Below, piece after piece: positions 7,648-16,064 of a stretch of 64,000 bases of DNA. A program made the position numbers and the translations under genes. Under the pieces are notes generated by a model. The model was not told where the DNA came from and made no database searches. It saw only the letters and a list, made by a program, of their open reading frames with translations. Location: the NCBI GenBank assembly GCA_963815645.1, contig CAWFHL010000001.1, forward strand, positions 1,612,001 to 1,676,000, read 5' to 3'. Numbering within the stretch: position 1 is the stretch's first letter; each line of letters opens with the position of its first letter. Source of the stretch: JBBRHQ01 sp963815645. GTDB lineage: Bacteria; Actinomycetota; Thermoleophilia; Solirubrobacterales; 70-9.

Positions 7648-9081
7648 GTGAGGACTCGACTGACTCGGTGGTCCCGAAGCAAGGGTTTGCTGCTGGCGGC
7701 GCTGGCTGTGACGGCGGCCGCGTTCCCCTCCGCGGCAGCGGCCGGCGATCCAACGCCGCAGGACGCGGCGACCGCGTCGGGCGACAACCTCGTGCTCGAC
7801 GACTTCAGCGCCCTCAGCATCCACGTCGACGCCCACAGTGGGCCTCTGGGGGAGAGCCCGGGCGGTTCCGCGTCGTTCAACGCTGGGGGACTACTCGACA
7901 TCTCGGGGCCGGTCGATTGCCTCCACGTGATCGGCAATGTCGCGACCCTGACGATCTCCGGCCCGTTCGCAGATGCCCCCTACGACGGCTTCATCATCAA
8001 GCTGGTCGACAACGGCGGCGGGGGCCTCGACAAGTTCCAGTACTTCCCGACCTTCGACAACGTTCCCAGCCCGATCGACTGCCTCAGTGGCTCCCCGATC
8101 TATTTCGGCGGGCCCCTGATCGGCCGTGCCGTGGTCTCCGACGTGGCGTCGCCTCCACCGTCGACCATCTTCACCAGCCCTGCATCAGGGTCGAGCGGCG
8201 TAGCGCGCGCCACGCAGGTGATCGCGGCCTTCAACCACGCCATGAACAAGCCCTCAGCCGAGGCCGCTTTCTCGCTGCGACGCAACAACGGGGAGCTGGT
8301 GCGGGGCAGCTTCGGCTGGTACGGCAACGCCCTGATCTTCGCCCCGGCTGCTCCCCTAGCCGGCGGCGCAGGCTACACGGCGAGGGTCGGCACCGGAGCC
8401 GAGGACATCGTCGGCAAACACCTGCAATCCCCGACGACATGGCAGTTCACAACAGCGCCCCAGCCGCTGATCGCCGCGGTCGTCCCTGCCGAGAACGCCG
8501 GCGAGGTGCTGCCGAACGCCAACGTCGTTGTCGCATTCGATAAGGCGATGAGCAAGCCCTCGGCCGAGGCGGCCTTCTCGCTGAAGCGCACCAGCGACGG
8601 CTCGAGCGTCCCCGGCAGCTTCGGCTGGTACGGGAACGCGCTGATCTTCAACCCCGCCGCCGACCTCAACGGGGGCGGCCGTTACTCAGTCAGCGTCGCC
8701 ACCACCGCCAAGGACCTGAGCGGTCATCCGTTGCCCGGCGCGAAGAGCTGGAGCTTCAACACCACCGACCGGCCGATCGTCGATCTCGTCCACCCGCCTG
8801 ATGGGACGACCGGGGTGCCTCGAAGCTCTGTCGCGGTGGCTTTCTTCAACAAGACGATGGACAAGCCCTCCGCTCAGGTTGCCTTCTCGCTGAAGCGCAC
8901 CAGCGACGGCTCTGGCGTCCCCGGCAGCTTCGGCTGGTACGGCAGGGCGCTGATCTTCAAGCCCAACTCGCCGCTCGCGGCGAACACGCTTTTCACCGCG
9001 AGCCTCAGCGCAGCGGCACGGGACCTCGGCGGCAGGACGCTGGCAAATCCGACCACCTGGCATTTCGCGACAGCGGGTTAG
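7648..9081 (+). CDS. Exported protein with three Big_5/SbsA-type Ig-like domains
   Basis: 477 residues from GTG at 7648, with GGAGGG 4 nt upstream and a CATAAT box at 7624-7629. Residues 1-34 are a signal peptide. Residues about 40-165 are a compact domain (DDFSALSIHVDA, LIGRAVVSD) that is repeated as almost the whole of the minus-strand gene at 28.3-29.0 kb. Three tandem ~100-residue Ig-like repeats follow (about 168-265, 268-367, 370-477), each with KPSAEAAFSL or a close variant and SFGWYGNALIF or a variant, typical of Big_5 (PF13205). It is probably a cell-surface or secreted structural/adhesive module; no catalytic domain or sortase signal is visible. The repeats match those in the gene at 18.3-21.6 kb. 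Confidence 0.75.
   Translation: MRTRLTRWSRSKGLLLAALAVTAAAFPSAAAAGDPTPQDAATASGDNLVLDDFSALSIHVDAHSGPLGESPGGSASFNAGGLLDISGPVDCLHVIGNVATLTISGPFADAPYDGFIIKLVDNGGGGLDKFQYFPTFDNVPSPIDCLSGSPIYFGGPLIGRAVVSDVASPPPSTIFTSPASGSSGVARATQVIAAFNHAMNKPSAEAAFSLRRNNGELVRGSFGWYGNALIFAPAAPLAGGAGYTARVGTGAEDIVGKHLQSPTTWQFTTAPQPLIAAVVPAENAGEVLPNANVVVAFDKAMSKPSAEAAFSLKRTSDGSSVPGSFGWYGNALIFNPAADLNGGGRYSVSVATTAKDLSGHPLPGAKSWSFNTTDRPIVDLVHPPDGTTGVPRSSVAVAFFNKTMDKPSAQVAFSLKRTSDGSGVPGSFGWYGRALIFKPNSPLAANTLFTASLSAAARDLGGRTLANPTTWHFATAG
8170..9078 (+). repeat. Three tandem Ig-like repeat units (copy A)
   Basis: Three units of about 300 bp encode the Big_5 domains of the exported protein. Sequence around the SFGWYG codons (about 8309, 8615 and 8926) is nearly identical at DNA level between units and with the array at 20.7-21.65 kb, giving ample substrate for homologous recombination. 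Confidence 0.7.
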
Positions 9082-9102
9082 CCCGACCCAACCGACAGCA
9101 AA

Positions 9103-9528
9103 TCACTGCTCCGAACCGTGCAGGGTTGCGAGAATCCGGCGCGGGGAAGGGCGGTCGCGGTGCTCGCAGAGGTAGACGCCCTGCCAGGCTCCCAGTGCCA
9201 GCGACCCACCGGAAACCGGGAGGGTCAGCGAAGGCCCGATCAGCACCGATTTGACGTGGGCCGGCATGTCGTCGGGCCCCTCGAGCGAGTGGCGCCAGGA
9301 CGCGGGCTCCTCCCGCACGGCGTCGCTGAACCACGTCTCCAGGTCGGCTCGCACATCGGGGCTGGCGTTCTCGTTGAGCGCCAGCGAGGCGGAGGTGTGC
9401 TGGATCAGCAGGTGAAGCAGCCCGGTCTCGAGCTTGGCGATCTCCGGCAACCCGGAAGTGATCTCCTCGCCGATCAGATGAAAGCCACGCGGACGCGTCC
9501 GGAGCGTGATCTGCCGCTGGATCCACAT
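9103..9528 (-). CDS. yjbQ: YjbQ/UPF0047 family protein (secondary thiamine-phosphate synthase type)
   Basis: 141 residues starting at the internal ATG at 9528 (MWIQRQITL); this length is normal for the family, while an ATG at 9651 would add an unsupported 41-residue tail. The signature H-T-S-A-S-L-x-x-N-E-N-A segment is present, followed by HVKSVLIG and LALGAWQGVYLCEHR. The family (PF01894) forms trimers and has been reported to have weak thiamine-phosphate synthase activity in E. coli; its physiological role is unsettled. It converges on the Ig-repeat gene. Confidence 0.9.
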   Translation of the reverse strand: MWIQRQITLRTRPRGFHLIGEEITSGLPEIAKLETGLLHLLIQHTSASLALNENASPDVRADLETWFSDAVREEPASWRHSLEGPDDMPAHVKSVLIGPSLTLPVSGGSLALGAWQGVYLCEHRDRPSPRRILATLHGSEQ

Positions 9529-9729
9529 CGACTCATCCTGGCAGCCGCAACCGAAAGCGCCACCTCGAAAGGAAAAACCCTGTTCGGTCGCTAGGCCCGG
9601 GAGATCCTCTCCAAGATGGAGGAGGTCGAGCGAGCGCACTCGCCGGATCAACCGCCGGGGCCCCGGTTAGCGTTCCGGCGCATCGCGAGTAACGCGTTCA
9701 AGTCGAATTCCCCAACAGCAGGAGTAGAG

Positions 9730-10602
9730 ATGACATCGGTTCGACCAAATGGCATTCTCGCTGCGCTCGGTGTGATAGCCACCGCGGGGCTGCTCGCCAC
9801 CGGTTGCGGGGGCAGCGACAGCGATTCGGCGAGCACTCTGAAGATGAGCATCTCTGAGCAGGGCAAGACCGCCAGCTTCAAGGTTCCGAAGTCGGCCGAC
9901 GGCGGTCTAGTCGACGTCAAGATGACCAACTACGGGAAGGCGCCCCACGGAGTCCAGTTCATCCAGTACACGGGTGACCACACGATGCAGGACGTGCTGA
10001 AGCAGCTTGGGAGCAACAGCAACGTGATCCCCCCATGGGCGAAGCTGAACGGCGGGATCGGAAGCGTCGAGCCGGGGAAGACCGGGACCGCGACCATCGA
10101 CCTCCCCCAGGGCAACTACGTCCTGGTCGATGCTGCGGCGCTCGGCGGCAGCAGCGGTCCGCCGGCCACGGCCGGGATCAAGCTCAGCGGCGGCTCCAGC
10201 GGCAGCCTTCCCGACACGGCGGCACAGGTCACCGCGGCGACCGCCGGCAAGGACAAGTACAAGTGGCACATCTCCGGGCTGAAGGCGGGCACCAATCGGG
10301 TCACCTTCGACAGCAAGGGAGAGGATGCGGTGCACCTGATCATCGCAGCCCCGGTAAAGGGCAAGGCGCCGCCGCTGAGCCAGATCAAAAAGGACCTCGC
10401 GAGCAACGGACCTCCGCCTCCCTACATCGACCCCTCGGGGGCGCAGAGCACCGCGATCCTCGACGGCGGATCGTCGCAGACGCTCTCGCTCGAACTGAAG
10501 AAGCCTGGGCAGTACATTTTCTTCTGCCCGCTCACCGATCGTGACGGCAAGGGCAAGTCTCACGATCAGGAAGGGCTGCTCTCGGTCGAGACCGTGAAGT
10601 AG
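9730..10602 (+). CDS. Lipoprotein with cupredoxin-like segments
   Basis: 290 residues. Start at 9730 is fixed by GGAG at 9721-9724 (5-nt gap) and by the signal peptide that follows, ending in lipobox LLATGC-GG, so the mature protein is lipidated at that Cys on the outer membrane face. Two beta-rich segments follow: residues about 45-150 (APHGVQFIQYTGDH, GNYVLVDAA) and about 180-290 (DAVHLIIAAPV, PGQYIFFCPLTDRDG, HDQEG). The second resembles a cupredoxin fold with a possible His/Cys/His copper site, but the ligand spacing is not canonical, so metal binding is uncertain. Monocistronic by spacing. Confidence 0.65.
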   Translation: MTSVRPNGILAALGVIATAGLLATGCGGSDSDSASTLKMSISEQGKTASFKVPKSADGGLVDVKMTNYGKAPHGVQFIQYTGDHTMQDVLKQLGSNSNVIPPWAKLNGGIGSVEPGKTGTATIDLPQGNYVLVDAAALGGSSGPPATAGIKLSGGSSGSLPDTAAQVTAATAGKDKYKWHISGLKAGTNRVTFDSKGEDAVHLIIAAPVKGKAPPLSQIKKDLASNGPPPPYIDPSGAQSTAILDGGSSQTLSLELKKPGQYIFFCPLTDRDGKGKSHDQEGLLSVETVK

Positions 10603-10727
10603 GTGCTCAACGCCCCGCGGCCCACCGCGGAGGTGTTGCGAGGTTCCACCCCAGGGGTCCTGGCCGGGCCTACCGGGCTGGCCGAACATCGTCATTGCAA
10701 GCAACACTCACCATCAAGGAGCAAGCA

Positions 10728-11120
10728 ATGACCCCCAAGACCAAGATCCGCAACACGATCGCGGCCCTCGCGGTGACCGTGACCGCCCTTTCCGGTTTCG
10801 CCGGGATAGCCGGCGCCGCGTCGCCCGCCCCGACCAAGGTCCTGATCGAGGCCGAGTCCGGCGGCTTCTTCGGGTACGTCAAGAGCCCAAAGCTCCGCTG
10901 CAAGTCCGAGCGCAAAGTCGTGCTCTTCAAGCAGCTCGGCTCCAAGCAGGACCCGCGCAACGACCAGCGTGTCGGCATGGACCTCGCTGAGGCCAACAAC
11001 GACGGCTACATGTGGGACATGGGCAACCCGGGCCTGCACTCCGGCCGTTACTACGCCCGCGCCACCCGCACCTCGCACTGCCTGCCGGCGAACAGCGTCA
11101 CGCTGCGCGCCCAGCCGTAG
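10728..11120 (+). CDS. Small exported protein, unknown function
   Basis: 130 residues. ATG at 10728 has AAGGAG 6 nt upstream. Residues 1-31 are a signal peptide ending AGIAGAAS. The mature part contains SESGGFFGYVKSP-like sequence, two Cys (CKSER, HCLPA) likely to form a disulfide, and a GRYYARATR segment; it looks like a small all-beta extracellular domain. No known family is recognised. It is followed by a strong hairpin terminator at 11149-11180. Confidence 0.65.
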   Translation: MTPKTKIRNTIAALAVTVTALSGFAGIAGAASPAPTKVLIEAESGGFFGYVKSPKLRCKSERKVVLFKQLGSKQDPRNDQRVGMDLAEANNDGYMWDMGNPGLHSGRYYARATRTSHCLPANSVTLRAQP

Positions 11121-11148
11121 CGCGAACGGCCACTCGAGCCGAAATCAC

Positions 11149-11180
11149 ACCGCCCGGCGGCCTCACGGCCGCCGGGCGGT
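11149..11180. terminator. 14-bp perfect hairpin, bidirectional terminator
   Basis: Arms ACCGCCCGGCGGCC (11149-11162) and GGCCGCCGGGCGGT (11167-11180) pair perfectly around TCAC. It lies between the convergent stops at 11120 and 11220 and has no strong T-tract on either side, as is common in high-GC actinobacteria. Confidence 0.7.
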
Positions 11181-11219
11181 TGCATCGCAGGTGCGGGAGG
11201 GGAGGCTTGCTCTGGGCGC

Positions 11220-12614
11220 CTATGCCTGCGGAGCGATGTTCTGGTTGACCCGGAAGAGGTTGGCCGGGTCGTAGGTCGCCTTCACCTTGGCGAGGCGATC
11301 GTAGTTGTCTCGGTAGCTGGCCCGGACCCGCTCCTGGCCCTCGTCCATCATCATGTTGACGTAGGCGCCGCCCGCCGAGTACGGGTGCAGGGCCTCGAAA
11401 TAGTCGATCGACCAGTTGCGGATCTCGCCCGCGTTCGCCGGATCGGAGTCGACCCCGGCGAACACCGCGCCCCAGTTCGCGTCCCGGTAGCCCCAGGCCG
11501 TGTCCGTCGGGGCCGGGTCGTGCGCCGCGCCGTCGATCGGGTACATGTGCATGGTCGACTGCAGGGTCGGCATCGCGGGCCCGAACTTGGCATGGACGTC
11601 GACCGCCTCGTCGGGAATCTCGTTGACGAAGTCGGCCCGCCAGTACCACTGGTCGCCCTTCGGGTAGAGCCCGTCGAAGGCGCTCTGCAGCGCCGGGTGC
11701 GGCATCGGCTGCACACCGTTCATCAGCGGCTCCGGGACCTCCTCGAGCAGCGGCGCCATCGCCTTGGCCGCGTCACTCTCCTCGCCGACGTAACACCAGA
11801 CGACGCCGCACACCTTGCGAGTGTGGAGCTCCTCGGGGAACGGCGGCGCCGGGGGCACGGCGGTGTAGGCGAAGAACCCGTTCAGCTCGCGCGGGGCTGC
11901 CGGCAGGAACTCCCGGTAGGCCGAGAGGACCTCAGGGCCCTGCTCGACGGCCCAGAAGACGGGTCCGGCGATCACCGTGTCCACCTCATGCAGCTGGAAC
12001 TGGAACGAGGTGACGACGCCGAAGTTGCCTCCGCCGCCGCGGATCGCCCAGAACAGGTCCGGGTGCTCGTCGGCGCTCGCCCGCACCTGCTCGCCGTTGG
12101 GCAGAACCACCTCTGCCTCGAGCAGATTGTCGATCGAGAGGCCGAACTTCCGGGTCAGGTGGCCGATGCCCCCGCCCAGGGTCAGGCCCCCGACCCCGGT
12201 GGTCGAGATGATCCCGCTCGGCGTCGCCAGGCCATGCTGATTTGTCGCGGCGTCGACCTCACCCCAGGTGCAGCCGCCGCCGACCCGGGCAGTGCGGGCC
12301 TCAGGGTCGACCTCGATCTGCTTGATCGGCGAGAGATCGATGACCACGCCGTCATCGCAGGTCCCCAGCCCGGCGCCGTTGTGACCGCCGCCGCGGACCG
12401 CGAGCAGCAGGTCGTGGTCGGCGGCGAAGCGGACCACCTTCGCGACCTCCCCGGCGTCGGCGCAGCGGGCGATCAGCGCCGGGCTCTTGTCGATCATCGC
12501 GTTGTAGACGGCTCGTGCCTCGTCATAGGCGTCGTCCTCCGGCCCGATCAGCCGGCCGTTGAAGCCGGCGAGCTCCTGGCGCGCCATCTGCGCGGGTGTG
12601 GTGACGGTGGTCAT
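11220..12614 (-). CDS. BBE-type FAD-linked oxidase
   Basis: 464 residues from ATG 12614, preceded by AGGAGGA; upstream in-frame ATGs at 12716 and 12656 lack this. The N-terminal half is a PCMH-type FAD domain with RGGGHNGAG, where His78 is the expected covalent flavin ligand, then VGGGCTWGEVD and TGVGGLTLGGGIGHLTR. The C-terminus has the berberine-bridge motif DNYDRLAKVKATYDPANLF. In bicovalent members a Cys stands just before the TVGVGG-like motif; here it is Ile, so the flavin is probably attached through His only. These enzymes oxidise sugars, alkaloids or secondary metabolites; substrate unknown. It is divergent from the LAL regulator. Confidence 0.88.
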   Translation of the reverse strand: MTTVTTPAQMARQELAGFNGRLIGPEDDAYDEARAVYNAMIDKSPALIARCADAGEVAKVVRFAADHDLLLAVRGGGHNGAGLGTCDDGVVIDLSPIKQIEVDPEARTARVGGGCTWGEVDAATNQHGLATPSGIISTTGVGGLTLGGGIGHLTRKFGLSIDNLLEAEVVLPNGEQVRASADEHPDLFWAIRGGGGNFGVVTSFQFQLHEVDTVIAGPVFWAVEQGPEVLSAYREFLPAAPRELNGFFAYTAVPPAPPFPEELHTRKVCGVVWCYVGEESDAAKAMAPLLEEVPEPLMNGVQPMPHPALQSAFDGLYPKGDQWYWRADFVNEIPDEAVDVHAKFGPAMPTLQSTMHMYPIDGAAHDPAPTDTAWGYRDANWGAVFAGVDSDPANAGEIRNWSIDYFEALHPYSAGGAYVNMMMDEGQERVRASYRDNYDRLAKVKATYDPANLFRVNQNIAPQA

Positions 12615-12738
12615 GCGTCCTCCTCCTGATCGGTGGTCGAAATCATCGGGATCGAACATAGATGAGGGGGTGTGCCCTGTCATGACTCGATTTGACCCAC
12701 TTTTCTGGACCTCCACGCCGTGATTTGCGGGGCTAATG

Positions 12739-12756
12739 GTCAGAACTGACTATGGT
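12739..12756 (+). promoter_or_regulatory. Small inverted repeat and -10-like box upstream of LAL gene
   Basis: GTCAG-AA-CTGAC (12739-12750) is a short inverted repeat directly followed by TATGGT (12751-12756). If that is the -10 box, transcription begins just before the ATG at 12772, favouring that start over 12736. The 157-bp divergent spacer holds nothing else recognisable. Confidence 0.3.
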
Positions 12757-12771
12757 CTGCGTGGAGCCCCG

Positions 12772-15732
12772 ATGAAAGACCTGCCAGGTGCGCTGCGACT
12801 CACCTCGACCTACCCCTTCGTCGGGCGCTCGGTCGAGCTCGAAACGCTGCGATCGTTGGTGCCCCTGGCGCAGGGCGAGGGCCGCCGGGGGGCGCTTATC
12901 GGGGGGGAGCCGGGCTCTGGCAAGAGCCGCCTGGTGCGGGAGTTCGCCGGCGGCGCGGCCGAGGACGGCGCGCTCGTCCTCTACGGAGCCTGTGACGCCA
13001 TCGTTCGCTCCCCCTACGGCCCGTTCGTCGAAGCGCTCGACCATCTCGTCAGGGTCGCCGAGCGGGACGACCTCCGGGAGGCGCTCGGGCCCGGCGGAGG
13101 AGAGTTGACCCGGCTGCTCCCCGAGCTGACCGCGAGGGTAGGCGATCTCGAGGCGCCGGTCGAGGCCGATCCCGACACCGAACGCCACCGCCTCCACACC
13201 GCGGTCACCGAGTTGCTCGTCGGCATCAGCCGCCGCCGCCCGCTCCTCGTCGTCCTCGAGGACGCCCACTGGGCGGACGCACCGACGCTGCTGCTGTTGC
13301 GCCACCTGACGCGTTCTGCCGGCCATGCACGAATGCTGCTTCTCGCGACCTTCCGCGACACCGAGTCCGAGCTACCGGAGGCATTCTCCGAGACGCTCGC
13401 CGACCTGCGCAGATCGGAGGATGTCGTCTGGCTGCAGCTTGCCGGCTTCTCGGGTGCGGAGATGAGCGAGTTCGTGCGGGCGGCTGCGGGGGGTGGCGCC
13501 GAGCAGGGGCTGCGGGAGCTGGCGGGGGCGATCAGTGACCTCACCGGCGGAAACGCCTTCCTCGTCTGCGAGCTGTGGCGCTCGCTGGTCGAGACCGGGG
13601 CGGTCGAGCTGAGTGGGGGAGAGATACGGCTCACCCGGCCGCTGGGCGAGCTGGGAACCCCGGAGGGGGTCCGCGAAGTGGTCAGCCAGCGCCTCTCCCG
13701 GCTCGCTCCGGCCACCTCCGACCTGCTCGAGCTGGCGGCGGTCGCGGGCAGCGAGTTCGAGCTGGGAACCGTGCGGAGGGCGTCGGAGCCCAACGGCGCG
13801 GAGCTGCCCGCGGCACTCGACGAAGCCGCGCGCAACGGGATGATCGAGGAGCTGCCGTCGTCCGCCCTCGCGTACCGCTTCACCCACGAGCTCGTGCGGC
13901 GGGCCCTCTATGACCGGCTCAGCGGCCTGCGCCGGGCGGAGCTCCACCTACGGGTTGGCGAGGCGCTCGAGCAAGGCGAGGAGCGTTCGGCCCGGGCGCT
14001 GGCCGACCTCGCCCACCACTTCGCCAGGGCGGCGTCTCTGGCAGGGCCCGACCGGGCGGTCACCTACGCGCTGCTGGCGGCGCGCGCGGCGACCGACGCG
14101 CTCGACTTCGACCAGGCCATCGAATGGATGCGCACGGCACTCGAGCTGCCGATCGAGGGCCGCCCGCAGCGGGCCGAGGTGCTGCTCGAGCTCGGCTCCG
14201 CCTGCCACCGCGGCGGCAAGGCCCGGGACGCAGTGGAGGCTTTCCGCTCGGCCGCGGAGATCGCCAGGGAGCTGGGAGACCCGGTGCTGCTAACGAGGGC
14301 CGCGATCGGCTACGAGGAGGCCAGCTGGCGGCCGGGGATGCACGAGGCGGGGGCGGCGGACCTGCTCGAGGAGGCGGCTGCGGCGCTCGGGGAGGAGAGC
14401 TCCGAGCTGCGCGTCGGTCTGCTCGGCGGGCTGGCGAGAGCGCTCGACTTCAAGGGCGAGCACGAGCGCGCCGCGGTGGTGCGCGCGAACACCGTTGCAA
14501 TGGCCCGCAGCCTCGGTGATCAGTCCGGCCTTGCCACCGTACTTACCCGCTGCTACTGGTCGCGGGGCACTACCTCCCTGGGAGAGATTCTCGAGATGCT
14601 CACCGAGGCCAAGGAGCTGGGCGATTCGCTCGGCAACACGGAGATCCGCGCCGAGGCGATGGCATGGCGAGCTCCGACCTTCGTCGCCCTTGGCGACGTC
14701 GAGTCGGCGCGGCGCGAGGTCGCCGAGCTGCGGGAGTCTGCAGAGCAGACGGCACAGCCCTTCATGCTGCACATCGCCGAGCACTACGGCTCCGCGATCG
14801 CCCTCGGGGACGGGCGCCTGGAGGATGCTGACGCACTCGCGGCTCGTTCACAGGAATGGAGCCGGGTGCTCACCGGCAGGGACCCCTCCGGGACCTACGG
14901 GATCCAGATGTTCAGCGTGCGCCGCGAGCAGGGCCGCCTTGCCGAGCTGGCGCCGGTGATGAGGATCCTCGCCGCCGAGGCGCGGCGAGGGGGCCCCTGG
15001 CGGCCGGGTCTGATCTGCCTGCTGGTCGAGCTGGGGATGGAGGAGGAGGCGAGGCGAGAGCTGGGACGCCTGGCGGAGGAGGGTCTCGACCACCTCCGCG
15101 AGTCGCTTTGGCTGGCCTCGCTCACCTACCTGACCGACGTCAGCGCGGCACTCGGCGACGAGCGGGTGGCGGCCCTCGTTTACCCGGAGCTGGAGCCGCT
15201 GGCGGGAACGAACGTGATGATCGGCCACCTGGTGGCCTTCTACGGGGTGGCGGATCGCTACCTGGGGATGCTCGCCGCGACGCTGGGCGAGTGGGAGCGC
15301 GCCGAGGAGCACTTCGAGCGGGCGATGGAGCTGAACCGGCGGATGGGATCGGCGACCTGGCTCGCCCATAGCGCCTACGAGTACGGCCGGCTCCTTCTGA
15401 GGACCAAGCGCGGCGACCGGGCTCGAGCGTCGGCGCTCCTGGATGAGGCCGCCGGGCTGGCGGAGCGGATCGGGATGGCGACCCTGCTGGCCCGGACCAG
15501 GACGCTAGGCTCGGCCACCCGAACCGGCTTGCCCGACGGGCTCTCGGCACGCGAGGCGCAGGTCCTGCGACTCGTCGCCCGGGGGCTGAGCAACCGCGAG
15601 ATCGGGACCGAGCTGCAGATCAGCGAGCACACCGCCGCCAACCACATCCGCAGCATCCTCCGCAAGACTGAGTGCTCAAACCGCACTGAGGCCGCCTCCT
15701 ACGCGCACCGCCACGGCCTGATCGAAGTTTGA
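12772..15732 (+). CDS. LAL-type LuxR-family regulator with AAA ATPase domain
   Basis: 986 residues from ATG 12772, which has GGAG 5 nt upstream; an ATG at 12736 would add 12 residues. Domains in order: an N-terminal AAA ATPase (FVGRSVELETL; Walker A GGEPGSGKS at about 44-52; Walker B LLVVLEDAHWAD at about 158-169), a long TPR-like helical middle with repeated Ala/Glu/Leu helices, and a C-terminal LuxR helix-turn-helix (LSAREAQVLRLVARGLSNRE, then HTAANHIRSILRKT). This is the architecture of MalT/LAL activators, which bind ATP and a small inducer before activating transcription. Divergent position suggests control of the BBE oxidase; the inducer is unknown. Confidence 0.9.
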   Translation: MKDLPGALRLTSTYPFVGRSVELETLRSLVPLAQGEGRRGALIGGEPGSGKSRLVREFAGGAAEDGALVLYGACDAIVRSPYGPFVEALDHLVRVAERDDLREALGPGGGELTRLLPELTARVGDLEAPVEADPDTERHRLHTAVTELLVGISRRRPLLVVLEDAHWADAPTLLLLRHLTRSAGHARMLLLATFRDTESELPEAFSETLADLRRSEDVVWLQLAGFSGAEMSEFVRAAAGGGAEQGLRELAGAISDLTGGNAFLVCELWRSLVETGAVELSGGEIRLTRPLGELGTPEGVREVVSQRLSRLAPATSDLLELAAVAGSEFELGTVRRASEPNGAELPAALDEAARNGMIEELPSSALAYRFTHELVRRALYDRLSGLRRAELHLRVGEALEQGEERSARALADLAHHFARAASLAGPDRAVTYALLAARAATDALDFDQAIEWMRTALELPIEGRPQRAEVLLELGSACHRGGKARDAVEAFRSAAEIARELGDPVLLTRAAIGYEEASWRPGMHEAGAADLLEEAAAALGEESSELRVGLLGGLARALDFKGEHERAAVVRANTVAMARSLGDQSGLATVLTRCYWSRGTTSLGEILEMLTEAKELGDSLGNTEIRAEAMAWRAPTFVALGDVESARREVAELRESAEQTAQPFMLHIAEHYGSAIALGDGRLEDADALAARSQEWSRVLTGRDPSGTYGIQMFSVRREQGRLAELAPVMRILAAEARRGGPWRPGLICLLVELGMEEEARRELGRLAEEGLDHLRESLWLASLTYLTDVSAALGDERVAALVYPELEPLAGTNVMIGHLVAFYGVADRYLGMLAATLGEWERAEEHFERAMELNRRMGSATWLAHSAYEYGRLLLRTKRGDRARASALLDEAAGLAERIGMATLLARTRTLGSATRTGLPDGLSAREAQVLRLVARGLSNREIGTELQISEHTAANHIRSILRKTECSNRTEAASYAHRHGLIEV

Positions 15733-15755
15733 GGCCGCGCTAGGATTTGACTCAG

Positions 15756-16049
15756 ATGCCCCTCTTCATGATCGAGCGGACCTTCGCCGAGCAGCTCGAG
15801 CTGAGCAGCGAAGACATCAACCTGATCGAGGAGGTCAACGCCGGGGAAGGGGTGCACTGGCTCTTTTCTTTTCTCAGCGCCGACCGCCGGCGCACCTACT
15901 GCCTCTACGAGGCGCCCTCTCCGGATGAGATCATCGCCGCGGCTCGGCGCGCCAAGGTGCCGGCCGACAAGGTCGTCGAGGTCGGCGCCGCAACGCCGGA
16001 GTTCTCGGACCGCCTCCAGGACTGGGCGGCCTCGCAGGCGAGGGCCTAG
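15756..16049 (+). CDS. DUF4242 family small protein
   Basis: 97 residues from ATG 15756; a TTG at 15747 is possible. A TAGGAT box (15741-15746) ends 9 nt before the ATG. The sequence MPLFMIERTFAEQL followed by GVHWLFSFLSADRRRTYCLY and a PDEIIAAARRAKVPADKV stretch fits DUF4242 (PF14026), small ferredoxin-like-fold proteins that include a nickel-binding Streptomyces member. No enzymatic role is established. It follows the LAL gene by 23 bp. Confidence 0.75.
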   Translation: MPLFMIERTFAEQLELSSEDINLIEEVNAGEGVHWLFSFLSADRRRTYCLYEAPSPDEIIAAARRAKVPADKVVEVGAATPEFSDRLQDWAASQARA

Positions 16050-16064
16050 GCGCCTGCGGGGAGC

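Noticed and set aside
11385..12629. 414-residue plus-strand frame opposite the FAD oxidase
   Set aside because: Shadow composition (Arg/Val/Asp), no start signal, while the minus strand is a clear BBE oxidase.
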